DNA of 64,000 bases from Bin5 sp965208965 (lineage in GTDB: Bacteria > Chloroflexota > Anaerolineae > Caldilineales > Caldilineaceae): positions 248,001 through 312,000 of the forward strand of contig OZ242384.1 in the NCBI GenBank assembly GCA_965208965.1, written 5' to 3'. Made by a program: the position numbers and the translations under genes. This document shows, piece after piece, positions 7,679 through 16,495 of this stretch. The notes under the pieces are model-generated. The model did not search any database and was not told the DNA's origin. It was given only the letters and a program-made list of their open reading frames with translations. Position 1 is the stretch's first letter; every line of letters starts with the position of its first letter.

Positions 7679-9028
7679 TCAGACCGCAGGGCGAGTCCGC
7701 CAGACGCGTAGCTGTTTTTTGCCGAGGATAAGCCACCAGAGTGTCACTGTCTCGGAAGTGAAACCGGCCAGTAGCGCTGCCACGCCGAGCGCCGCGCCTT
7801 GCAGCCCTGACAGCGGCAGGGCCAGCAGCGCGACGAGGATTGCGCCTGTGCGCATCGGTGCGCCAACTGCCATTGGTCGAGTGTCGCGCTCCATAAAGGC
7901 GATGCTGTGGAAGTAGGCGCGGTGTACGACGACGAACGGGAAGAAAGTGTAGATCTGTAAGGGTACGCGACTGAGCTCTGCCAGGGCAGGCGTCAGGCCG
8001 ATGACCTGCTCCAGCAGGACGGTTCGTAGGGGTGTCCAGAAAAGCAGCAGACAAATGGCGAATGCGGCAGCGCCGCACCAGTAGGCGTATAGAAGAAAGG
8101 GACGGTAGGAACGCACTTCGGCGTAGAATGGGGGTACGAGCGCCCTTAACTCATTGAGCCAGCGGTAGGTCCACTGTCCGAGCGTATAGGCCACGGTCAG
8201 CGCGGCCATCGCCTCTGCGCCGTGCGCGCCCCGCACCACGAACAGGTTGATGAGCGGCCGGCTGGACTCCTGCATGAAGTTCATGAGCGCCACCGGCCAG
8301 GTGAAGTGAAAGAGGTCCGCATAGGTAATTGGCGGACGGTCCAGCTTGTCCGGAAGACCCCTGCCGAAAAAGCGCCAGAGATAGAAGATAATGGTGATAA
8401 ACTCGGTCAGGGTTGACGCGTAGATTACGAGGATCGGAAGCCAGATCGGCCGGGCTCGGACTGCGTCGACCTGGAGGAGCGCGACGACGGCCGCAAGTCC
8501 GGCGGCAACGCTCAAGGCGGTGGCTACACTGATTCTGCCGGTCTGCTTTCCTCGGGTCAGGACGCCCATACCGAGTTGAGTTATGCCCCGCAGCAGGGGC
8601 ATCGGCAGCAGCCAAAGCATCATGATGCGTACTCGTTCGCTGGTCTCCGTATCGACGGCGTGCAGCTCTTCGAGCAGAAGCCGGCTGATCATGGTGCCGC
8701 TGAGCAGCCATTGTACCGCCACCATGATCAGCGCCAGCGCGCTCACATAAATTAGGCCCCGCCAGAAATCCCGCTTGTCCTCCACCAATACCATCCCGGC
8801 GTAGCGAAGTTGCGCCAGAGGGCTGGACAGAGAAGTTGCCAGCCCCCACGCCAGTCCAAATGCGGCCAGGACGCGGATAGCGTCGGGCATTCGCGCCATC
8901 CCCGCGTTGATACCCTGCGCGCCGAACTCAAAGATAAGAATTGTCAGAACCAAGGGCAGTAGGAAGCGTGTAAAGCGCAAATACATGAACTGTAGGCCGT
9001 TGACTATGCGATGCGAGAAGGCAGGCAC
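7679..9028 (-). CDS. Multidrug/oligosaccharidyl-lipid/polysaccharide (MOP) flippase-like membrane protein
   Basis: A 449-residue protein with about 12 hydrophobic segments in two bundles of six, separated by a charged loop near residue 225 (GRGLPDKLDRPPITYADLFH). This matches MOP-superfamily transporters (MATE, polysaccharide flippases, ANK-like proteins) in length and layout. MOP proteins flip lipid-linked sugars or export drugs. The positions of charged residues within helices do not settle the subfamily, and no polysaccharide-synthesis cluster surrounds it. It is convergent with the enolase-superfamily gene, 28 bases away. Confidence is good for a MOP-like transporter, low for substrate. 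Confidence 0.6.
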   Translation of the reverse strand: MPAFSHRIVNGLQFMYLRFTRFLLPLVLTILIFEFGAQGINAGMARMPDAIRVLAAFGLAWGLATSLSSPLAQLRYAGMVLVEDKRDFWRGLIYVSALALIMVAVQWLLSGTMISRLLLEELHAVDTETSERVRIMMLWLLPMPLLRGITQLGMGVLTRGKQTGRISVATALSVAAGLAAVVALLQVDAVRARPIWLPILVIYASTLTEFITIIFYLWRFFGRGLPDKLDRPPITYADLFHFTWPVALMNFMQESSRPLINLFVVRGAHGAEAMAALTVAYTLGQWTYRWLNELRALVPPFYAEVRSYRPFLLYAYWCGAAAFAICLLLFWTPLRTVLLEQVIGLTPALAELSRVPLQIYTFFPFVVVHRAYFHSIAFMERDTRPMAVGAPMRTGAILVALLALPLSGLQGAALGVAALLAGFTSETVTLWWLILGKKQLRVWRTRPAV

Positions 9029-9330
9029 AGGAGCAGGCGAAAGGGCCGAACAATCGCTCTTCTCCCTGCAACTGGGAACTGTAATGACAAAGCGCAGCCA
9101 CAGGGATTATCACACAGGGCCGGAGTGCGCGCAATGGAATTGGCCTGGGAGTTCAGGGCCAAAGTGCATGCGATGGAATCGGCATGGTCGGTCAGGGCAG
9201 CTGAATCCTGTTGCCTCAACATCCTGGGAGCCTGCCCTCGCACCCCCAGCCGCTCCGCCTCTGATCACTGACCACTGACCACCGCAGTTCCACTGACTAC
9301 TGCAGTGTGCATTGACAACCGCCGGGGCCT
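9029..9330. other. Intergenic region between divergent flippase and GH13 genes
   Basis: About 300 bases with no supportable gene. It should hold the promoters of both divergent genes, but no clear consensus pair is seen. Its right half contains the ACTGACC heptamer repeat listed separately. Confidence 0.4.
9262..9300. repeat. Short tandem heptamer repeat (ACTGACC type)
   Basis: TGATCACTGACCACTGACC at 9262-9280 contains two exact ACTGACC units flanked by degenerate ones, and a further ACTGACT follows at 9292-9298. Similar units occur at 30205-30221 and, in reverse complement, at 56171-56203, always between genes. Cyanobacteria are known to carry comparable short tandem heptamers; the role here is unknown. 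Confidence 0.5.
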
Positions 9331-10962
9331 ATGCAACAATCGGATCGGGACCACGGTAAAGGGATCAAACACGAGTTCGGCCTCTCCGCTATCAGCGTTG
9401 GAATGACAATGGGCGTTAAGACACCTGATTGGGTAAAGCACGCAGTCTTCTATCAGATCTTTCCGGATCGGTTTCGCCGCAGCCCGCGTCTGGAGCACGC
9501 ACCGGGCATCCGGTTCAAGCCCTGGGGCGCGTCGCCGTCCGAGCAGGGCTTCCAGGGCGGTGACCTCCTGGGTGTTGTTGATCGCCTAGACTATCTGGAG
9601 GAGTTGGGTGTCAACGCTCTCTACCTTAACCCGATCTTCAGTTCGGCCTCGAACCACCGCTACCATACATTCGACTACATGAAGGTAGACCCGCTGTTGG
9701 GTGGTGATGCCGCCTTTCGTGAGTTGCTGGACCGGGCGCACGAGCGTGGAATGCGGGTCATCATCGACGGCGTTTTCAACCATTGCGGCCGCGGCTTCTG
9801 GCCGTTCCACCATATCCTGGAAACCGGGAAGAGATCCCCTTACTTCGACTGGTTTCGCGTGAAAGGCTTGCCGCTGCGCCCCTATCACAGCAACGAGCAA
9901 CAGCCCCACAACTATGCGGCCTGGTGGAATCTGCCTGCCCTGCCCCAACTGAATATTGGCAATCCCGGCATGAGGCGGTATCTGCTTGAGGTAGCCCGCT
10001 ACTGGATCGCATTCGGCGCCGACGGTTGGCGTCTGGACGTACCTGAGGAGATAGACGACCCGCTCTTCTGGCAGGAGTTCCGGCAGGTGGTGAAGGAGAC
10101 CAACCCGGACGCCTATGTGGTCGGTGAGATATGGCATGAAGCCGACGAGTGGCTGAAAGGGGACCGTTTTGACGGGGTAATGAACTACGTTCTGAGCCGC
10201 GCTGCCTATGGGTATTTCGGCGCGGAGACGGTTCCTCGCGACTACCGGCCCGGCGGCTATAAGATCGAGAGGCTGGATACGCCGGCGTTTGCAGCCGCGA
10301 TCGAAAGGGTGCTGGAGCGTTACGACTGGCAGGTCGTGACCTCCCAGTTCAACCTTCTGAACAGCCATGATACTGCGCGCAACCTTTGGGCCTTGGACGG
10401 CGATACAAGCGGCGTACGCTTGTGTCTCATGCTGCAGATGACGCTGCCGGGCGCGCCCTGCATCTATTACGGTGAAGAGATCGGCATGAACGGAGGACCC
10501 GACCCGGGCTGCCGGGGGGCCTTCCCTTGGGAGGAGCGGCCAAGTTGGAATGGTGATCTGCTCGAAACCTACCGGCAGGCGATCGCTCTGCGGCACAGCC
10601 AACCAGCCTTGCGCACCGGCGCCTACAGGACCCTGGTAGCAGCCGGCGAGATCTTCGGTTTCACCCGTTCGCTGTGCGGCGATCTACGCCCAGCCGGCCA
10701 GCGAACGGATGATCCCTGCGGCAAGGAAGACCAGCTGATCGTGCTGTTCAACCGCGCTAAGTCAACAGCGCGGCTGGCGGTTCCACTTGCCGGCGAGGGC
10801 CAGGAGAACGAAGAAAAGTCTGCTTCGGCTCAGCCGGAATTTCAGGCGATCTGGCCGCCGGAGGCCAGCGACAAAATGCACTGCGCACGCAATGGCATAC
10901 TTTGGGACCTGACGATTCCGCCAAGAGATACACTAATCCTCAAAAAGACGGACTCGGATTAG
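9331..10962 (+). CDS. Alpha-amylase family (GH13) glycoside hydrolase
   Basis: Up to 543 residues. The GH13 barrel motifs are complete: region I DGVFNH (about residue 150), region II DGWRLDVPEE with the nucleophile aspartate near 235, region III VGEIWH with the acid/base glutamate near 265, and region IV LLNSHDT near 345. The opening VFYQIFPDRF and the WRLDVPEE variant resemble the neopullulanase/cyclomaltodextrinase group, which cleaves alpha-1,4 and alpha-1,6 links in malto-oligosaccharides. No signal peptide is seen, so it probably acts in the cytoplasm. The start is unsure: family proteins usually begin close to TPDWVKHAVFYQ, so ATG 9403 or 9409 may be correct. Residues 485-515 form an unusual polar insertion. 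Confidence 0.85.
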   Translation: MQQSDRDHGKGIKHEFGLSAISVGMTMGVKTPDWVKHAVFYQIFPDRFRRSPRLEHAPGIRFKPWGASPSEQGFQGGDLLGVVDRLDYLEELGVNALYLNPIFSSASNHRYHTFDYMKVDPLLGGDAAFRELLDRAHERGMRVIIDGVFNHCGRGFWPFHHILETGKRSPYFDWFRVKGLPLRPYHSNEQQPHNYAAWWNLPALPQLNIGNPGMRRYLLEVARYWIAFGADGWRLDVPEEIDDPLFWQEFRQVVKETNPDAYVVGEIWHEADEWLKGDRFDGVMNYVLSRAAYGYFGAETVPRDYRPGGYKIERLDTPAFAAAIERVLERYDWQVVTSQFNLLNSHDTARNLWALDGDTSGVRLCLMLQMTLPGAPCIYYGEEIGMNGGPDPGCRGAFPWEERPSWNGDLLETYRQAIALRHSQPALRTGAYRTLVAAGEIFGFTRSLCGDLRPAGQRTDDPCGKEDQLIVLFNRAKSTARLAVPLAGEGQENEEKSASAQPEFQAIWPPEASDKMHCARNGILWDLTIPPRDTLILKKTDSD

Positions 10963-10987
10963 TCCGCCTCATCTGGGTAGGATAGAA

Positions 10988-11923
10988 ATGGAAACGGTAA
11001 AGGTCATCCTGAATCCCTACGCAGGGCGAGGTCGCGGAGGCCGGATCGCCGGTGACATCGAAACCGCGTTTCGCCGAGCCGGTGTCCCCTTTGAAATCGA
11101 GGAATCGGGTGGGCCGGGAGAAGCAGTTTCACTGGCGCGCCGCGCCCGGTTGGACGGCTACGCCATCGTAGCTGCCGCCGGTGGGGACGGAACCGTCCAT
11201 GAAGTCCTCAACGGCTTGGCAGAGGCAACGCCGGAAAACAAGGCGGTCGAGGGGTTGGCAATTCTGCCTTCGGGAAGCGGCAACGACTTTTCCGACATCG
11301 TCGGGGCCTCTCGGGACTTTGATGAGGCCGTCCAAGCTATCCGGGTGGGCAACACGCGGTCCGTCGATCTGGGGCTGGTCGAGGCGTTTGACGGACGCGA
11401 CACTTTGCGGCGCTACTTCGACAACAATCTGGGCTTGGGTTTTGAGGCGCAGGTGACTGTGGAGAGCCGTAAGATCAAACGGCTGCGCGGTTTCGCCATC
11501 TATCTGTGGGCGACGTTTAGAGCACTGCGAGCCTATGACCAGCCCTATTTTGAGGTGGGTTGGACCGACGGTGAGGGCAAGAGCCATGAGGCGGCCAAGC
11601 CGATGTTGCTGGTCAGCATCGGCAACACTCGACGCACGGGCGGGGCCTTCTATCTGACGCCAGATGCGGTTATGGACGACGGTCTGCTCGATCTGGCCTT
11701 TGCCGACGCGCTGTCGCAGATTGGAATTCTTAATTTGTTGCCGAGGGCGATGACCCGGACAGGGCTTCACGGACAGAAATCCGTGTCTTTCGGCCGGCTG
11801 CGTTCCGCCAGTATCACTGTCCAGCAGCCTGTTCCGGTGCATACGGACGGCGAGATCTTGTCGCTCGGAATCGAAAAACTGACGGTCGAAGTGTTGCCCG
11901 GTCGTTTGCAGGTAATCGTATGA
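10988..11923 (+). CDS. Diacylglycerol kinase-like lipid kinase (YegS/DgkB family)
   Basis: A 311-residue protein. The nucleotide-binding motif AAAGGDGTVHEVLNGL lies near residues 61-76 and the second glycine-rich motif LPSGSGNDFS near 94-103; both define the DAGK catalytic domain that moves the ATP gamma-phosphate onto diacylglycerol or a related lipid. NPYAGRGRGG at the start is the usual phosphate-binding strand. Length is typical. It begins 25 bases after the GH13 gene and may share its transcript. Lipid substrate (diacylglycerol, sphingosine-like or phosphatidylglycerol) cannot be told from sequence. Confidence 0.85.
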   Translation: METVKVILNPYAGRGRGGRIAGDIETAFRRAGVPFEIEESGGPGEAVSLARRARLDGYAIVAAAGGDGTVHEVLNGLAEATPENKAVEGLAILPSGSGNDFSDIVGASRDFDEAVQAIRVGNTRSVDLGLVEAFDGRDTLRRYFDNNLGLGFEAQVTVESRKIKRLRGFAIYLWATFRALRAYDQPYFEVGWTDGEGKSHEAAKPMLLVSIGNTRRTGGAFYLTPDAVMDDGLLDLAFADALSQIGILNLLPRAMTRTGLHGQKSVSFGRLRSASITVQQPVPVHTDGEILSLGIEKLTVEVLPGRLQVIV

Positions 11924-12074
11924 TCTTCCCCGTTGCATCACCTTCTGGTATAATTGTCGCGGCGGATTAGCATACAACCCCATCACCTTGAGGTAGCTTT
12001 TCCAACTTCGATCGGATCCTGTGATCTGAGGTTTAGTCGGTCTTGCCAGTTGCACGAAGGAGTACAGGAAGACT

Positions 12075-13013
12075 TTGACAACATCAGAAAGGTTCGGCGC
12101 GGCTGCAGCAGAGATGAAAGATAGGCGCCCGCCAAATAGTGCGCCAGATGCGAACGCCGAACAAGAGTCAGCTCCGGTAACCGTTTCAGCGACGTCCAGC
12201 AGCGCGTTGCTGGATGCCCGCCTTTGGTCGGAGCTTTCCCCGTGGCGTATTTCTGCGGCCTGGTCGCTGGCCGCGGCGGCTCTGGTTGTCGGAATTGGCG
12301 AAGTGAGCCAACTGGTTTCCCCGCAAACGCTTGTACTTCTCTTCCTGCTGGTCGACCCTTTGTGGGGGAACGTTTGGGGCGGGCTTACAACTCCGGAGGC
12401 TCTGCCCCGTATTAGGCTCTCCGTACATCACAGGCGCCCTTGGTTGCCGTACCTGGCCATGGGGTCGCCCGCTGCGCGCGTCTTGGGAATGCACGGTCCC
12501 GGCATTCTCGCGATTCTCGCGCGGGCATGGCTGCCGGGTGTGGCAGTTGCCTTCGCGGCCGCTGCTGCAGTAGGTATGTCGGCGGTCTGGGCGACTCTGG
12601 TTGTTCTTGGCCTCGCCGTGACTGCCTGGCTTCAACGCCATGTAGCGCTGATCCCCGCCTCCGTGCTTCACAGTCTTGTTGTCGTCGCCGCGCCCTGGTT
12701 CATGGGCCTGACACTATTCGGCCTCGATCCTTGGAACGGCCTTCACTGGGCGCTGATATTGCTGTGGACATTGCATGTTTGGGGCGCAAACAGCAGCCTG
12801 GACAATCCGGGCGCGCTGGGTGGGCTTGCGGGCATGGCAGTGGCTCAGGCCGGCATCGCCCTGCTGCTGATATTCGGCCAGGCTCCTCTGGCTTTGGCTG
12901 TGCTCTGTATTCTGTGGCTGGCCACCTGGGTGGCGGTCTATCGCGGCCAGCCTCTTCAAAACGTTCAAGCCTCATGGACGGCAGCTCTGCTGGTCAGCGC
13001 AGTGGCAATGTGA
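12075..13013 (+). CDS. Polytopic membrane protein of unknown function
   Basis: About 312 residues from a TTG preceded by GAAGGAGTACAGGAAG; an ATG at 12114 gives a shorter alternative. The first 55 residues are polar and likely cytoplasmic. After them come about seven hydrophobic segments (for example AAWSLAAAALVVGIG, AWLPGVAVAFAAAAAVG, LAVLCILWLATWVAVY). I recognise no family motif. It lies between the lipid kinase and argF, on the same strand. A TATAAT-like hexamer at 11949-11954 could be part of its promoter, but no matching -35 is found. Confidence 0.65.
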   Translation: MTTSERFGAAAAEMKDRRPPNSAPDANAEQESAPVTVSATSSSALLDARLWSELSPWRISAAWSLAAAALVVGIGEVSQLVSPQTLVLLFLLVDPLWGNVWGGLTTPEALPRIRLSVHHRRPWLPYLAMGSPAARVLGMHGPGILAILARAWLPGVAVAFAAAAAVGMSAVWATLVVLGLAVTAWLQRHVALIPASVLHSLVVVAAPWFMGLTLFGLDPWNGLHWALILLWTLHVWGANSSLDNPGALGGLAGMAVAQAGIALLLIFGQAPLALAVLCILWLATWVAVYRGQPLQNVQASWTAALLVSAVAM

Positions 13014-13145
13014 CGCAGACTATTTTTTGACAGCGGCACAGGTCTGCCAGACCCGGTTCTGGCAAGATTGACCGAAATCGGAACTTCGTGAGCACAAGGG
13101 TCGTCCTAGTACACGGATACATCCACCTTCAGGCAGGAGAAGATT

Positions 13146-14081
13146 GTGAGCGTTACGCCTCTCGACCATTTTACAGGTATTGATTCTCTGACCAGTGACC
13201 AGTTCTGGGGTCTCCTGAAGTTGGCCAGGCAGTTGAAAGATGAGTTGATGCAGTGCGGCCGTAACGACCCGATCCTGGCGGGAAAGTCGCTGGCAATGCT
13301 CTTTGAGAAGCCGTCGCTGCGCACGCGTGTCAGCTTTGAAATGGGCATGCAACATCTGGGGGGCTACGCGTTCTATCTCAGTCCGGCGGAGGTTGGCCTG
13401 GGTACGCGCGAAAGCCCGGCAGACGTGATCCGGGTACTGGGGGGCTACGTGGACGGCGTCATGGCGCGCGTTTTCGCCCACCGTCATATCGAGGAGATGG
13501 TGGAGTGGGGGAGTGTGCCCATCATCAACGGCTTGAGCGATTTCAGCCATCCTTGCCAGGCGCTGGCCGATCTGTTCACTATCTGGGAGCAGTTCGGTAC
13601 GGTGGAGGACAGGACACTGGTCTACGTGGGCGACGGCGCAAACAATGTTGCGACCAGCTTGCTGATGGCCGCGGGCAAGGTCGGGCTCAACGTGCGTGTA
13701 GTGTCGCCGCGCGGCTACGTTCCCGCCGGCGATGTTCTGACGACGGCGGAGGCGGAGGTCGAAGTTACCGACGATCTGGGCGGCGTGAAGGGAGCGGATG
13801 TCCTCTATACCGATGTCTGGGTCAGCATGGGAGATGAAGAAGAGCGGGAAGAGAGGATGGCTGTCTTTCCGCCCTACCAGGTCAATTCGGAGTTGGTTCA
13901 GCGGACCGAGAACAACGAAGTCCTTGTCATGCACTGTCTGCCCGCCCACCGTGGTGAAGAGATTTCCGACGCAGTGGCAGACGGTGACCGCAGCCGCGTC
14001 TTTCCCCAGGCCCACAATCGCCTGCACGCGCAGAAAGCCGTACTTGCGCATCTGCTGGGAGGCGTGGAGTTGCCCTCTTGA
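13146..14081 (+). CDS. argF: Ornithine carbamoyltransferase
   Basis: A 311-residue enzyme starting at GTG after a CAGGCAGGAGAAG ribosome site. It joins carbamoyl phosphate and ornithine to give citrulline in arginine synthesis. The carbamoyl-phosphate motif SLRTR lies near residues 57-61, HPCQALAD near 135-142 and the ornithine-side HCLPAHRGEE near 263-272; all are intact, and the length is normal. No other arginine gene is close. The cysteine in HCLPA and the missing KxxFxxR-type variant features favour OTCase over aspartate or putrescine carbamoyltransferase. Confidence 0.93.
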   Translation: MSVTPLDHFTGIDSLTSDQFWGLLKLARQLKDELMQCGRNDPILAGKSLAMLFEKPSLRTRVSFEMGMQHLGGYAFYLSPAEVGLGTRESPADVIRVLGGYVDGVMARVFAHRHIEEMVEWGSVPIINGLSDFSHPCQALADLFTIWEQFGTVEDRTLVYVGDGANNVATSLLMAAGKVGLNVRVVSPRGYVPAGDVLTTAEAEVEVTDDLGGVKGADVLYTDVWVSMGDEEEREERMAVFPPYQVNSELVQRTENNEVLVMHCLPAHRGEEISDAVADGDRSRVFPQAHNRLHAQKAVLAHLLGGVELPS

Positions 14082-14256
14082 GAAGGGTAAGAACGAACTG
14101 CGAGAGCAGGTACTGCTTCAGTTTCCGAAAAAGGTCCTTGAAAAGGTTTAGCCTTGTTGCGTTGGTTTTGAGCTGTGCTTTGTGGCATGTCCGACCGGCC
14201 CGTGCGAGCGGTGGAGACGGATCCGATGAGGATTCGTCTTGTGTGGAGAAGATAAC

Positions 14257-15075
14257 ATGACCGACATTGTGGCCATTCTCAGTCGCCTGACCGACTGGCG
14301 GAACGTCGTAGATCTTTTTCTGCTCATGCTGGTTTTCTACGCGTTGTTGCATCTGCTGCGGGGAACCCAGGCCGCGCAGCTTGTACTTGGCATTTTGATA
14401 ATCGGCATCTTGGTCTTTGTTCTTGTTCGTACTGTCGAGTTGACCGCCTTCAGCTGGCTGTTGCGAAATAGCTCCCTGGTCGTATTTGTGGCGATCCCCG
14501 TAATCTTTCAACCGGAGATCCGCCGCGTTCTTGAACAGGTGGGGCGGAGAACGCCGTTCATTTTGCGTCGCGCCAATGGGGGGGCGGAGCCGCTCATCAA
14601 CGAGATCGTCCGCGCCTGCGAGCAGCTGTCGGCGAGGCGGCATGGGACTTTGCTGGTGCTGGAAGGGAGTGGCGGGTTGATGGAGTATATCGACCGCGGG
14701 GTCAAGATCGACGGGGAACTGTCCGATGAGCTCTTGCTGACAATTTTCTTCCCGGGCACACCACTCCACGACGGAGCCGTAATCGTCCAGGACGGAAAAG
14801 TTGCGGCAGCCTCCTGCATCTTGCCCCTGACAAATCGCAACATCGCCGACCACCAACTGGGCACGCGACACCGGGCCGCCATTGGGATCACGGAATTGAC
14901 GGATGCCATGAGTGTGGTCGTTTCCGAGGAAACCGGTGCGATTTCGATAGCGACGGGCGGCCGCATGGCCCGCCGTTTGGAAGCGAACGAGTTACGCCGC
15001 AGGCTGACCGAATTCTATGATCCACGGCCGATAATGGGCAATGCAGAGACCGGAGAATTTCTTGCTGAGGTTTGA
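14257..15075 (+). CDS. cdaA: Diadenylate cyclase CdaA
   Basis: About 272 residues from ATG 14257, which follows GTGGAGAAGATAAC. Three N-terminal membrane helices span roughly residues 14-80. The DisA_N catalytic domain follows with LFFPGTPLHDGAVIV-type motif (IFFPGTPLHDGAVIVQ) and GTRHRAAIGI, which bind ATP and metal, so it should make cyclic di-AMP from two ATP. The gene overlaps the following YbbR-domain gene by a few bases, matching the cdaA-cdaR pair of Firmicutes, where the YbbR protein regulates the cyclase. glmM, the usual third member, is absent here. C-di-AMP typically controls potassium and osmolyte balance and cell-wall homeostasis. Confidence 0.93.
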   Translation: MTDIVAILSRLTDWRNVVDLFLLMLVFYALLHLLRGTQAAQLVLGILIIGILVFVLVRTVELTAFSWLLRNSSLVVFVAIPVIFQPEIRRVLEQVGRRTPFILRRANGGAEPLINEIVRACEQLSARRHGTLLVLEGSGGLMEYIDRGVKIDGELSDELLLTIFFPGTPLHDGAVIVQDGKVAAASCILPLTNRNIADHQLGTRHRAAIGITELTDAMSVVVSEETGAISIATGGRMARRLEANELRRRLTEFYDPRPIMGNAETGEFLAEV

Positions 15076-16489
15076 TGAAATCCGGCGATATAGTCGCTCC
15101 ATGAAACCGACGACGACACTGCTCCTGTCGGTTCTCTTGGCGTTTGTCGTCTGGTTTATCGCAATCGATCAGGAAAACCCGATGATTCGGGAGGAGTATT
15201 CAGAGCCGATTCTGATCGAAGTGCGAAACATGGGACCCGGACTACAGAGTGTGCAGGACCTGACGAATCGCACGGCGGTTCTGACACTCCGCGCCCCCCA
15301 GCGCACGTTGGAGTCACTGCACGTGGACGACTTCTCCGCGATCATAGACTTGGCGAATCTGACAGCGGGCAGCCACGAAGTGGAGGTCGAGATAACGCCC
15401 CTGAATCCCGACGTCGAAGTTATCGCACTTGAACCGCGGCAACTGCGCGTTCAACTGGAGCCGGTGATCTCCCGATTTGTTCCGGTCGAGGTAGAGGTGA
15501 TGGACAGCGCAGCTTTCGGGTACGAATGGCAGGAGCCGTTGTCGGAGCCGGCGGAGGTGGAGATAACCGGCCCCCGCACACTTGTCACGCAGGTGCGGTC
15601 GGTGATCGCAACCGTCTTTCTGCGCAATGCCAAAAGTCAGGTGGAGCATGTTCGGCCCCTGATCGCCCGCAACGCCCAAAACCTGGAGGTGGAAAGGGTA
15701 AACGTTGAACCGGGCACGGCGCGGATCGTTGTGCCTGTGGTGCAGCCGCCGGGATTCAAGGAGGTGGTGGTGCGCGCCGATGTGAAGGGACTGCCTTCGC
15801 CGAATTACCGCTTGACCGGGGTACACGTAGAGCCGCAGACGGTTGTTCTTTCCGGTAGCCCGAGCGCTCTGCGGGAAGTCCCCGGATTTGTGGAAACGAC
15901 AACACTTGACATTGAGGGCGCGACGGACGACGTACGGGATCGCCTTGCCCTGATTCTGCCGGAAAACGTCTCCACCCTTCAGGACAGCGTCCTCGTAACG
16001 GTTGGCGTTGCGCCGCTGGAAAGCAGCCTGACCGTCACTCGCCAACCGGTCGTTCAGGGCGCGGGCGATGACATGCGTATCACGGTCTCATTGGAAGAGG
16101 TCCAGGTGATCGTGAGCGGCCCGCTGCCGCGGTTGGAGCTGCTGGGCCCTGAAGAGGTGCGTGTTCTCCTGGACTTGACGGGACTGTTGCCCGGAAGCCA
16201 CCTCGTCGAACCGACGGTTGTCGTGCCTGAAGGAATCGTTGAGCAGGGAGTGATCCCTGAAGCGATCGAAGTGTTGATTGAATCCTTGGTCACCCCAACG
16301 GTCGCGTCGACTCCCGAACCAGTAGAGACGCCTACCGCTCCGGCGCCCGCGGAATCGACGACTGTGCCCGATGCAGAGACGACCGGGACCCCGGCCCCGC
16401 CGGCGGAAGAGACTGTGATACCTTCACCCGTGCCGGAGCCGGAGCAGACTGAGCCTCCGCCGACGGAAACGCCCGCGACCTCCAATTGA
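15062..16489 (+). CDS. cdaR: YbbR-domain protein, CdaA regulator-like
   Basis: About 475 residues. I chose TTG 15062 because GGAG sits six bases upstream (15052-15055); ATG 15041 and 15101 are alternatives. One membrane helix (LLLSVLLAFVVWFIAI) near the N-terminus is followed by about four YbbR repeats, with recurring PVEVEV, VEVTGP-like and LxVxL strands, placed outside the cell. The last 70 residues are a Pro/Thr/Glu-rich tail (for example TPAPPAEETVIPSPVPEPEQ) that looks like a flexible wall-spanning spacer and is unusual for CdaR. The start overlaps the cdaA stop by 14 bases, so translation is probably coupled. The regulator role follows from the family and the pairing. Confidence 0.82.
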   Translation: MLRFDEIRRYSRSMKPTTTLLLSVLLAFVVWFIAIDQENPMIREEYSEPILIEVRNMGPGLQSVQDLTNRTAVLTLRAPQRTLESLHVDDFSAIIDLANLTAGSHEVEVEITPLNPDVEVIALEPRQLRVQLEPVISRFVPVEVEVMDSAAFGYEWQEPLSEPAEVEITGPRTLVTQVRSVIATVFLRNAKSQVEHVRPLIARNAQNLEVERVNVEPGTARIVVPVVQPPGFKEVVVRADVKGLPSPNYRLTGVHVEPQTVVLSGSPSALREVPGFVETTTLDIEGATDDVRDRLALILPENVSTLQDSVLVTVGVAPLESSLTVTRQPVVQGAGDDMRITVSLEEVQVIVSGPLPRLELLGPEEVRVLLDLTGLLPGSHLVEPTVVVPEGIVEQGVIPEAIEVLIESLVTPTVASTPEPVETPTAPAPAESTTVPDAETTGTPAPPAEETVIPSPVPEPEQTEPPPTETPATSN

Positions 16490-16495
16490 ACCGAA

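Noticed and set aside
11949..11954. TATAAT hexamer before the unknown membrane protein
   Set aside because: No -35 at 16-18 bases; the nearest TTGCAT is only 10 bases away. Kept as a remark, not as a promoter.
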